This document shows, in pieces, positions 27,965 to 36,148 of a stretch of DNA of 59,907 nt. The notes under the pieces were generated by a model, which worked only from the letters and a program-made list of their open reading frames with translations, ran no database searches and was not told the origin of the DNA. Within the stretch, counting starts at the first letter, position 1; every line of letters starts with the position of its first letter. Origin of the DNA: Bacteroidales bacterium (GTDB lineage: Bacteria; Bacteroidota; Bacteroidia; Bacteroidales; UBA10428); contig JAFGOZ010000456.1 in NCBI GenBank assembly GCA_016926235.1, positions 1 through 59,907 on the forward strand, written 5' to 3'. The position numbers were made by a program, and so were the translations under genes.

Positions 27965-28798
27965 TTATTTTAATTCGATAACGATTATTTCTTTATCCCT
28001 GTCCTTGCATCTTGCATGCACATTTGTATGTTGATCAACAACAATACTTTGCCCGCCGTAAACCATACCTTGCCAGGGGCTATGTGAGATTTCCCCAACT
28101 AGGTCAGTTCCGATCAACGGGCACGTTATTAATTCGTCAGCAGGTTGTACAACACGCTGTAATTCTTTTGCGTGGCTTGGCCATGCTTTTTCACCAGCAT
28201 CCCATCCATAAGGGATAATGACAAAATCAGGTTCCTGTTTTTTTATCTTTAACAATAAATCATCCTGAAAAGAATCTGCACAAATCATCACCCCGATTCT
28301 TCCCAGACAGGTATCAACGGCTTCTATTTTTTCTCCTTTAGAATAAGGTGGAGACATTAGTTCAGTAAGGATATTGATTTTCCGGCGTTTTAAAAGGATA
28401 TTCCCCTCATCGTCAATAAGTATGGCTGAATCGAACAGTTTATCACCTGTTTTTTCTGCCAATCCAATGTTGATAAATATTTTGTACTTCTTCGCTAAAA
28501 CACACAGCTTATCTGAATCCGTCCCGGGAATTTGGAATGCTCTTTCTTGCGCATCGGGATTTACCCAGCCAAGAATAGAAGTTTCAGGAAAAGTAATAAT
28601 CTCAGCCCCTTTTTCTCTGGCTTTAATAATTGCTTTTTCGATCCGTACAAAGTTGCCTGAACGGTCACCGCCTAAACAAAATTTTTGGGCCATGGCAACT
28701 TTAACACTACCATTTTGCGCGAACGTTTTAAATGAGTAGTTCAAGCTTAATCCTATTATATTAAAAAGGACTAAAAAGTGATTTGATCCTTGTTTCAT
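27965..28798 (-). CDS. Exported carbon-nitrogen hydrolase (nitrilase superfamily)
   Basis: A 277-residue member of the nitrilase/amidase superfamily with the Glu-Lys-Cys triad: E72 in FPETS, K140 in KRRKIN and C173 in MICADSF. Unusually for this mostly cytoplasmic family, it begins with an N-terminal hydrophobic signal (~7-27, ending FAQ), so it is probably periplasmic. Its ATG overlaps the stop of the preceding GH172 gene by one base (TAATG), which implies translational coupling. Substrate unknown; an amide on a modified sugar or peptide is possible. Exported nitrilase homologues do occur in Bacteroidota PULs. Confidence 0.85.
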   Translation of the reverse strand: MKQGSNHFLVLFNIIGLSLNYSFKTFAQNGSVKVAMAQKFCLGGDRSGNFVRIEKAIIKAREKGAEIITFPETSILGWVNPDAQERAFQIPGTDSDKLCVLAKKYKIFINIGLAEKTGDKLFDSAILIDDEGNILLKRRKINILTELMSPPYSKGEKIEAVDTCLGRIGVMICADSFQDDLLLKIKKQEPDFVIIPYGWDAGEKAWPSHAKELQRVVQPADELITCPLIGTDLVGEISHSPWQGMVYGGQSIVVDQHTNVHARCKDRDKEIIVIELK

Positions 28799-30468
28799 TA
28801 TTCGTTAATTTTTTTAATCGAAAAGCATTCCTTATCAGCTTCTAAAACATAGAAATTTTCCTTGGTAGTAGCAACTGGGCGTTGTACACTTTTAATATCC
28901 GGCTTAATGTTTATTTCAAACGGACGTTGGATGTAATAGTACGAGGTCAAAGCATAATTTATACAGGTTGAATCCCAGTGCCACATTTCGATATTTGAAC
29001 TGATCGATGTGTTAAACGGTATTGCATCCAGTGAACGATGGCGCATGTTCACCGTCATTTCAGGCATAAAATTACCTGCTCCTGTTGGCTGCGAAATAAA
29101 AGGATGCGAAAATGGTTCGGGGTGGCACCATGCATAGCCGTAATAATCTTCGCTGCCCGTCCCAATGCTTGACGGAAATCTTTCGCCATCAACAAAAATC
29201 TTTTCATCCCCTTCTCCCCACCAGCCATTGGACATGTTGAACAGGGTAACCTGGTCGCCAACATAAAGTCCTTTTCCTTTGATATCAATATAATTGATAT
29301 CGAAAAACCAATCTTTTTTATTACGTGTTTTTAAATGGTGGTATTCATGCCAATATGCGCCAAAGTACATGCTGTTTGGTTCCCATGCGTAGTCTGATAA
29401 GCCTATTTCTCCTTGCAAACGAATGGTGTCTTTCCCGTAATTAATATATGCTATCCTGCATATTTCCCGGAAGGGCATTTCCCATGATGATTGCATCTGC
29501 CCTTCTTTTGTTGTGGCATTGATCCATGTTTTATGAGGAAACATTTTATAACCTGTTCCGAAAAAATCGCCTACTGGTGCCCAAACTGTTTGTGTTCCAT
29601 CAAATGATGCGGATAAAACAGTTGAACGTAAAGCCTGTTCCAGATTCTGGCTTTTAACAGCCACGTTTAAATAAGAAACAGCCGCGTCTTTTTCATTCAA
29701 TAGAATGTCTAAAGAATCACCTGGCAGGATTTCCTGATCAAATGTTATTATTGTTCTTTCAGGAGAAATATCTGCAAGTAAAATCTCTTTAGTCTGATCA
29801 AATGCCTGTTTCGATTTTTGAAGCACTTTTGTCGAAAATGTTTTCACCCTCGTCCCTTCTTTATATTCGCGGTAGCATATATTATAATATACATCCGGCC
29901 AATAATGGTTGTCTTTTAACCTTAGTGAATCACATTCGTAAGTTATTTTGCAGTGTTTGGCAAAAGGGATAGGGACATACAAATTATGCCCCCGTTCATT
30001 TAAAGGGGCTTCATCGGGCACTGATTGACTAAAAGGGGTCTCAGCAAGCATCTGTCCGCTGATTATATCAAAGGGATGCCCTTCTATTTCAGGTATTGAA
30101 TCATTATCCAGATAAATTCTCAGAGTCCCGTTCTCTGCCTTCCAAAAAGTCATCCACCAACGTACAATAGCGCCTGGCCCCTCCTGGTCGAGAAGCACAA
30201 ACTCACGACGATTATTGGTATTTTCAACCCTTACAAAATAAGACTTATCATCATTGGCATACCAGCCTTTATCTCCAATGGCAACCGTTTCGCGGTCATA
30301 ACTACTGAACTGCTTAAGTTTATACTGCTTGTCGGGAAAATATGAAAGGTGTTCCCTGTCTGACATTTCCTGAAGTAGCGATTCCATGGTCACTGAACTG
30401 TTGCAGGCACATCCCAAAAGTAACAGGACAATAAAGATGACAGATTTTGTTTTATACTTTATTACCAT
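28798..30468 (-). CDS. GH172 (DUF2961) glycosidase lipoprotein, short form, copy C
   Basis: A 556-residue lipoprotein (lipobox LLLGC) very close to copy A at 6915 across the catalytic region, including GPGAIVRWWMTFW, WWGEGDEKIFVD and GTGSEDYYGY with the catalytic Glu pair 21 residues apart. It stops about 130 residues earlier: after RPVATTKENFYV the C-terminal beta-sandwich of copy A is absent and a short unrelated tail (ADKECFSIKKINE) ends the protein. The catalytic fold may be complete, but loss of the tail domain could alter binding or trimer assembly. Its ATG overlaps the stop of the sulfatase scar, and its stop overlaps the nitrilase start. Confidence 0.85.
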   Translation of the reverse strand: MVIKYKTKSVIFIVLLLLGCACNSSVTMESLLQEMSDREHLSYFPDKQYKLKQFSSYDRETVAIGDKGWYANDDKSYFVRVENTNNRREFVLLDQEGPGAIVRWWMTFWKAENGTLRIYLDNDSIPEIEGHPFDIISGQMLAETPFSQSVPDEAPLNERGHNLYVPIPFAKHCKITYECDSLRLKDNHYWPDVYYNICYREYKEGTRVKTFSTKVLQKSKQAFDQTKEILLADISPERTIITFDQEILPGDSLDILLNEKDAAVSYLNVAVKSQNLEQALRSTVLSASFDGTQTVWAPVGDFFGTGYKMFPHKTWINATTKEGQMQSSWEMPFREICRIAYINYGKDTIRLQGEIGLSDYAWEPNSMYFGAYWHEYHHLKTRNKKDWFFDINYIDIKGKGLYVGDQVTLFNMSNGWWGEGDEKIFVDGERFPSSIGTGSEDYYGYAWCHPEPFSHPFISQPTGAGNFMPEMTVNMRHRSLDAIPFNTSISSNIEMWHWDSTCINYALTSYYYIQRPFEINIKPDIKSVQRPVATTKENFYVLEADKECFSIKKINE

Positions 30469-30842
30469 TTTAGTACTTGTTTATTAGATTTCCGCTTAGT
30501 TTTTTTACCACATATGCCGCTTTGGTATGATTCAAAAAAAACTTCTAAAAGAGCTTTTAACTCGTTTACCTTATCGGAACGCACCTTACACAGAATAATT
30601 TTTTGAGCCAGATCCGAATCCAAATCATAAAGCTGGCAGGGAGGGACGTTGGCCTTAATTTTGCCATATTCGATATCACCGTATCCCAAATCATTAGCAT
30701 GTACAATTATCACATTTGGATTATCAAAGTTTTCAGGTTTTTTGAATCTGGTACAACTGAAATTGAGCGTTAGCCCTATAATATAGATAATCTGCAAAGT
30801 AAATTGAATCGTTTTTTTATTATTTTTTATATTGATTTGCAT
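30462..30842 (-). pseudogene. Sulfatase with internal deletion (both ends kept)
   Basis: A 126-codon open frame that begins like a family S1 sulfatase after a signal peptide (NPNVIIVHANDLGYGDIEYG, where functional enzymes read DDLGYGD). It then jumps to the typical sulfatase C-terminal block CQLYDLDSDLAQK..VNELKALLE. The intervening ~350-400 residues, including the formylglycine motif C/S-x-P-S-R, are missing, and the first metal Asp has become Asn. The frame stays open across the junction, and its stop still overlaps the next gene start. It cannot be an active sulfatase. It shows that the ancestral PUL could process a sulfated substrate. Confidence 0.9.
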
Positions 30843-30894
30843 GTGTTTTTAGATCATAACAACCTGATATAAAGCATGCTATTTTGTTTGTGAA

Positions 30895-33381
30895 CTATTT
30901 CAACTCAAGAAGTATTTTTTTCCTGTAATCCGGATAAGCGGTTATCCAGACTTCAGGTTTAAATTCTGTGGTTCCATTTTTCAGTCCAAGAATAAATACC
31001 TGTATTTTTTTTCCAATGTAATCTGATTTCAATGGGAAATAATAAGTGTAATCGCTTTCACTGTCCACGTTGAAATATTCCCATGTATTGCTGGGAAATG
31101 AAACGGCACGGTCAGGTGCGCCTATATATTCTCCATCTATTTTTAATGCTGCGCAGGCTCCTTCATTGCCATGTTTTCCATTCAGAGCAACAGCTATGTA
31201 GCTGTTTGATGCTAACTCTTCCAATGTAAAATCAAGTTTCCAAGCTGATGTCGCAGGATTTTTAGAGTAATTTCCGAACAAATTGGATGCACGCCAGTTT
31301 TTCCTTCCTACCTCTTGCCCATTGTGGTAAGCTTCTATTTCTGCAATACGCCTGGGAGCCCCGGTGATACGCAGATATCGAACCGGCTTACTGTTGTCTA
31401 GGCATATGCGTGCAATAGTTCCTTCACCTTTGTAATCCATTCTCACTGTATCCCACCTGATAAGGTCACTGGATACTTCAGCACTGGCTTGTTTCGAGAA
31501 AGAATTCATTTCGGGATTCAGATTATATTCCTGCCTGTCGCGGATCTTAATTATAATCTCGTCCAATACTTGAACCTTCCCCATATCAAGTCTGAACATT
31601 TTGCCTTTTAACCTGGAAATAAAAAATGTATTAAGATCACTATCAAAAAGGTTTTTGTCCCAAATTCCACGGTTTACAAACATGGATTTATTGAAAAAAT
31701 TTTGACGACAGGCATTCACTTCCGGAATGTTTGAATCTCCTGAACGCTGGATGCACCTTACCTCAAGGGCGTTGTTGTCGGCAGCAAAATAAGTAGCTTC
31801 AAATAATGCTTCAGCATCGTCAGGGACTTTCGTTAAAAGCGAAGGGTCCCCAATTTTCCGGTGCGGTTCATATTTAAGTTTTTTCCCTGAGAATAAAACC
31901 TCTACGCCTTTTTCAAGTTTTTTAATCGGGAATTCTATACCATTGATTGTACCTTCAGAAAATGTTCTTTGACCAGGATTAATTTTGATATTAGCATCGA
32001 GTCCGGGAGCTCCAAGTAACAAGGCCTGAGTGTTTATCCCCGGAGTATCCCGGATTATTTCATAATCACATCCAATGACTGAAATTTCATTTTCTTTTTT
32101 GGAACTCACTTTTAGGAGGCAGGAGCGGAAAGGTTCCACTTTTACTGATATAGTTTTCCCCCATTTATGGCTTCCCAAAACCAGTTCTGTTGGGTGATAT
32201 TGTTTTACGCGTATTTTTGAAGCCTTTTCTAAACCAATGGATGCATCTAAATTGATTTTGTAGGTTTTTGGTTCCCATGACAAATTTCGCAAAGTAATCA
32301 GCCGTGTGTTACTATCTCCCCTCGACATAGCATACGGTCCATACTGTTGTTCGGGTAACGCAATCCCACTAACGAGAATATCGCGGTATTTATGGTGCAG
32401 GTTGATCAACCGGGCAAATCGTGGGTATTCGTCATCACGAAGGAACCAGGGATTTCCATAAAACTGGGGCGCTAAGATCAAACTGCGGTTAAACATCTGG
32501 AGGACTAAATCGTCTTCCCAGTAGTCTATGCACGAAGAAAAACATACCCCATGGTCGCCGTACTTGCGGCTCAAATTCGGAGTTAACTTTCTTCCCAGCG
32601 ATCCTGCCCGGTGGTGGGAGGCGGTTGAATGGTTTTTAATGAATACATCAATATATGTTTCTTCACCTTCCCACAGATGATGCGTAATATAAGGCTCAGC
32701 TTCGCCAAAATCGACCCTTTGAGAGCTGACTATCAGGTCGGGGGTATATTCCCGACACTTCTTTAATGTTTCGATCAGAACCCCGGCTTTCTCTTTCCTG
32801 AATGAACCAGCAACAGCATCAAGCTTGAATAAATGGAAGTTATAATCACGACAAAGGCTTACCATTAAATCTATTCTCGTTTTTTCTTCTTCCTGAGTTA
32901 TCCCAAACCCATCTGGTCCCATCCATAAACCCAGCCTGCAACCAAATGAGTCTGCTTTCGCTACTAACGGAGCAAATCCGTTTGGAAATTGTTTTTTAAA
33001 CTCTTTTGATTCCATCGACCCATAGTGGTAGTTGATTAACCTGCCTACTCCTGCCGTGTAGGGGCCGTCATCTATATTTCCGACATCTAATGAATAGATG
33101 TCGAGTTTCATCCTGTACTCTTTGTTCAGCCAATGGAAAAAGTCGAGGTTATCAAGGGTTTGTTGCTCTGTTGATCCCTCATATTGGCTGTTTATCCAAT
33201 CGAAATAATGCGAATGGGAAGGGGTTAATGAGTCTGCTCCTGCTAAAGGATAAGTTTGGTTTTGTCCATTTGTAATTTGTCCATTCAATATTAGAAGAAT
33301 AAAACCACAACTGATATTTTTAATTATTTTGTACAAAAATAATTGAGTTAACTTGTTTTTCATCTGTACTGAATTTTTCAT
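30895..33381 (-). CDS. Clan GH-D (GH36/GH27-like) glycosidase with F5/8C-like C-terminal domain
   Basis: An 828-residue exported protein; Met7 (33363) is a likely alternative start. The N-terminal ~380 residues form an alpha-galactosidase-like barrel with LDIYSLDVGNIDDG, GCRLGLWMGPDGFG and the probable nucleophile Asp in HLFKLDAVAG. A second carboxylate is not assignable with certainty (candidate region SSCIDYWEDD). Residues ~380-430 form a beta domain. Residues ~540-690 look like an F5/8-type C (discoidin) module (RLDMGKVQVLDEIIIKIRDRQ..VRYLRITG in pieces), and a further beta domain closes the protein. It is a remote member of the clan and may not fall in a named CAZy family. It lies between the esterase and the sulfatase scar. 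Confidence 0.65.
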   Translation of the reverse strand: MKNSVQMKNKLTQLFLYKIIKNISCGFILLILNGQITNGQNQTYPLAGADSLTPSHSHYFDWINSQYEGSTEQQTLDNLDFFHWLNKEYRMKLDIYSLDVGNIDDGPYTAGVGRLINYHYGSMESKEFKKQFPNGFAPLVAKADSFGCRLGLWMGPDGFGITQEEEKTRIDLMVSLCRDYNFHLFKLDAVAGSFRKEKAGVLIETLKKCREYTPDLIVSSQRVDFGEAEPYITHHLWEGEETYIDVFIKNHSTASHHRAGSLGRKLTPNLSRKYGDHGVCFSSCIDYWEDDLVLQMFNRSLILAPQFYGNPWFLRDDEYPRFARLINLHHKYRDILVSGIALPEQQYGPYAMSRGDSNTRLITLRNLSWEPKTYKINLDASIGLEKASKIRVKQYHPTELVLGSHKWGKTISVKVEPFRSCLLKVSSKKENEISVIGCDYEIIRDTPGINTQALLLGAPGLDANIKINPGQRTFSEGTINGIEFPIKKLEKGVEVLFSGKKLKYEPHRKIGDPSLLTKVPDDAEALFEATYFAADNNALEVRCIQRSGDSNIPEVNACRQNFFNKSMFVNRGIWDKNLFDSDLNTFFISRLKGKMFRLDMGKVQVLDEIIIKIRDRQEYNLNPEMNSFSKQASAEVSSDLIRWDTVRMDYKGEGTIARICLDNSKPVRYLRITGAPRRIAEIEAYHNGQEVGRKNWRASNLFGNYSKNPATSAWKLDFTLEELASNSYIAVALNGKHGNEGACAALKIDGEYIGAPDRAVSFPSNTWEYFNVDSESDYTYYFPLKSDYIGKKIQVFILGLKNGTTEFKPEVWITAYPDYRKKILLELK

Positions 33382-34530
33382 TTAATAATTATCTGATAAA
33401 AAATCCTTAAGTAATTCGTTATCCATTTCGTGGTAACTGTTTGATGTCACCCTCAGGTACACTTTATCCTCTGCTTTCTCATTGGCATAAATCGCTTTAA
33501 GTTCGCTGATTGCCGGTTCAACGGTTTTGTTATACGATGCTGAATGGTTGTCCGGACCCGGTGTATCCAGTTCACCATAGTGCAACATAATTGGTCGTGG
33601 AGCATTAAGCCCTGTAATATCACTTCGGTCCATCCATTCTAAAATACCGGGGATACAATGGGCAGGTGCATTGTAGCTGGTAGCAAAAATCCCTTCGAAC
33701 GACCCTAATGAACCACTGCAAAAGATTTTATTTACCCGTTTCGAAAATACCGGGTAATACAAAACCAGATCGCCACCATAGGATATGCCTGCTACATCAA
33801 AACTCTTGACATTATAAGCTTTTGCCCACCAGGTTTCCCAGGCGACCAAATCAGCGATTGTTTCACCAATTAAGGTCTTTCCATGCTGAAACCCTTCAGT
33901 GATTAATGTAAACTGTCTGCCATGATAAACCCAGTAGTCGAGGTTGTCGAGTTCGATATTGCTGGATAAATCACCCAAAGTACTAAAACCCCTGAGTTCG
34001 GGGCAAAGTACCATGTAGCCCGCTTTTGCCAATTCATAAGCATAACGGTGGTGGTAATCATCAGTAGTACCGATAACCGGTTCAACCATTCCATGCCCGT
34101 GCACTGCCATCACCTTCCCTTTTAAAGCTCCTTCGGGAACAAGTAAATAAGCAGGAATTGTCAATTGCGAGCTGACCTGCATTACAAGAGCATGATACGT
34201 AATGCCTCCATAAATCATCTTACGTAATTCTGTTACCTCCTTATCCTGTGGCGGTTCATACGCAATAAGTTCAGCAAATTTTTGCAACACTTCCTTTTTC
34301 CACTCAGGATAATTTCCTTTGTAATTCTTATATGAAAACTTTCGTTCCGGATTAGTATATTTAAAACTGAGATTCAATTCTTCCTTTGTGATAAGGAACT
34401 TTTTAATTTCTAAGACCAACTGCTGGTTGTTGTTTTCGTCCTCTTTATTCTGACCAGTTGATATACTGCTAAAGGACGAAATTCCTAATAAAAAGGCTAC
34501 TAAATATACTTTAATGATCAATTTAATCAT
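33382..34530 (-). CDS. Secreted alpha/beta-hydrolase esterase
   Basis: A 382-residue exported alpha/beta hydrolase resembling the acetyl-xylan-esterase/dienelactone-hydrolase type proteins of PULs. The oxyanion-hole motif HGHG lies at 144-147, the nucleophile is S250 in GISYGGD, the acid D322 is in GELDTPGP and the histidine H367 is in SYHEMD. This complete triad contrasts with the eroded paralogue at 10927-12082. The start codon follows the stop of the GH51-like gene by 3 nt, so the two are probably co-translated, which suggests removal of ester groups from arabinofuranosyl-decorated glycan. The acyl group is unknown. Confidence 0.85.
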   Translation of the reverse strand: MIKLIIKVYLVAFLLGISSFSSISTGQNKEDENNNQQLVLEIKKFLITKEELNLSFKYTNPERKFSYKNYKGNYPEWKKEVLQKFAELIAYEPPQDKEVTELRKMIYGGITYHALVMQVSSQLTIPAYLLVPEGALKGKVMAVHGHGMVEPVIGTTDDYHHRYAYELAKAGYMVLCPELRGFSTLGDLSSNIELDNLDYWVYHGRQFTLITEGFQHGKTLIGETIADLVAWETWWAKAYNVKSFDVAGISYGGDLVLYYPVFSKRVNKIFCSGSLGSFEGIFATSYNAPAHCIPGILEWMDRSDITGLNAPRPIMLHYGELDTPGPDNHSASYNKTVEPAISELKAIYANEKAEDKVYLRVTSNSYHEMDNELLKDFLSDNY

Positions 34531-34533
34531 TGC

Positions 34534-36138
34534 TTAAAGTTTTTTCAATTGAAGTTCGATAACATTGACTGAAGCAGGTTGAATGGTTAATTCAGAAGTA
34601 TCTGCAATTTTTTTATCAACCGGTTTAAATGTATCATGTCTGGTATCGTCAACATAGGCCATCTTATTAGAAGGGGCAATTTCATGTGCTGAAGCTGAAG
34701 AAATGGAATAGCCATCAATCTGTACATTTATTTTAACCGGATTGGAAAAATGAGTATTCAGGATATGCAGAAATATCTTGTCACCTTTCCGAGTTGCAGC
34801 CACATCTAGTTCTGCAGGAGATTCAGTTACAACTACACCTTTATCGCCTCCATGTTTTTTATACAATTTCATGATTGTTCCAATAGGGAGGAGGTAAGAC
34901 TCACCCTTTGGAACGGGGAGCTTAACAGCATTAACCGTCCAGCGCGTACCGAAGAAATCGGCACCAGTGCAGATTGAAACCCTGTCAGCATTGCGCAGGT
35001 AAGTATTCAATGTCCGGGCATGGTAGGCCGCCGAAAGCCAACTTTGAAGAATTGTATTAGTATTATGTGGAGACAATGACAAATGACCTTCAGTAACTGC
35101 AATTTTTGTTTCACAGCCAATATTCTGCAAAATCCCTTTCAATTTTGACAGACGGTATTCAGCTATTTTTGCCAGTTCTAAAAATTCATTCCATGCTTCT
35201 TCAGGATAATTAAAATACTCAAATCCTATAAGTGCTCTGGTTTTTTCAGGATTAACTCCCATCATGTGAATCGCAATCATATCCAAAAAATCGCCATTTT
35301 CCTGAATCATTTTTGATGCCCAGAATTCATTATCCTCTTCGCCTTTATTTCCCTTCAATCTCCCGATATCGGGGACATCGCCCCAGCCGATCAGTTTTAT
35401 GGAGGGGTCACGCTTTCTCATTGCTTTTGCAAATTCGCGGGTGTGGACAATGGCCTGATCAAGGGTAAAGCCATAATTACCGCCATACGATGTTTCATTC
35501 CCTATTTGCCAGTATTTTACACTGAATGGATTTACTTCACCGTTCTTTTTACGATCCCGGTTATCCGGGTCGTTGCAATAGGAAACCCATTCGGCTGCTT
35601 CATCCACAGTGCCATAACGATCTTGTCCGTGAGATATTTTGAACTCCTTAAAACCATCGCTCATGAAATTGATGCATATCAAGGGTTCTGCTTCAACCCT
35701 GCGACAGAAATCCATGAACTCGTGCGTCCCGACCCGGTTGGTTTCTTTTCCTCCCCAATCACAGTTGTACAGCCAGGGGCGTTTTTCTGCCGGGCCAATA
35801 CCTTCCCTCCATTTGTAATAACGGGTGTAATTTCCGCCCCAGCGGATCATTCCCGGCGATAAATCAGCGACGCATTTAACCAGGTCTTCCCTCCAATTAT
35901 CCTTTCCGTAGTCCCAAGCTGCTTCGATGGCTGAATCAGTGATCCCAAGTGGTTCGAGAAATTGCATAAACAGGGTAGGAGCAATTTCAAACCGGGGGGT
36001 AGGGTCAATACGGAGAATTCCTTTTTTCGCTTCAGTGGGTTTGACAGTGCATGACAGGAGTGTATTCCCTGCCAGAGCAGAACCAACAGACGTTAAAGCC
36101 CCCGCTTTTATAAAATTTCTGCGTGAATACGATTTCAT
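34534..36138 (-). CDS. GH51-like alpha-L-arabinofuranosidase, Tat signal
   Basis: A 534-residue enzyme resembling GH51 and related GH-A arabinofuranosidases. The twin-arginine leader SRRNFIKAG (residues 5-13) with a following Cys at 30 suggests Tat export and possibly lipidation. Active-site motifs are RWGGNYTRYYKWREGIGP (substrate-binding loop), the acid/base E215 in WQIGNETSYG and the nucleophile E350 in IAVTEGHLS. The C-terminal beta domain closes with VNVIELQLKK. It is a close relative of 57830-59368, which uses an ordinary leader instead. Family knowledge predicts removal of alpha-linked arabinofuranose; the D or L configuration cannot be read from sequence. Confidence 0.85.
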   Translation of the reverse strand: MKSYSRRNFIKAGALTSVGSALAGNTLLSCTVKPTEAKKGILRIDPTPRFEIAPTLFMQFLEPLGITDSAIEAAWDYGKDNWREDLVKCVADLSPGMIRWGGNYTRYYKWREGIGPAEKRPWLYNCDWGGKETNRVGTHEFMDFCRRVEAEPLICINFMSDGFKEFKISHGQDRYGTVDEAAEWVSYCNDPDNRDRKKNGEVNPFSVKYWQIGNETSYGGNYGFTLDQAIVHTREFAKAMRKRDPSIKLIGWGDVPDIGRLKGNKGEEDNEFWASKMIQENGDFLDMIAIHMMGVNPEKTRALIGFEYFNYPEEAWNEFLELAKIAEYRLSKLKGILQNIGCETKIAVTEGHLSLSPHNTNTILQSWLSAAYHARTLNTYLRNADRVSICTGADFFGTRWTVNAVKLPVPKGESYLLPIGTIMKLYKKHGGDKGVVVTESPAELDVAATRKGDKIFLHILNTHFSNPVKINVQIDGYSISSASAHEIAPSNKMAYVDDTRHDTFKPVDKKIADTSELTIQPASVNVIELQLKKL

Positions 36139-36148
36139 AATTACTGGG

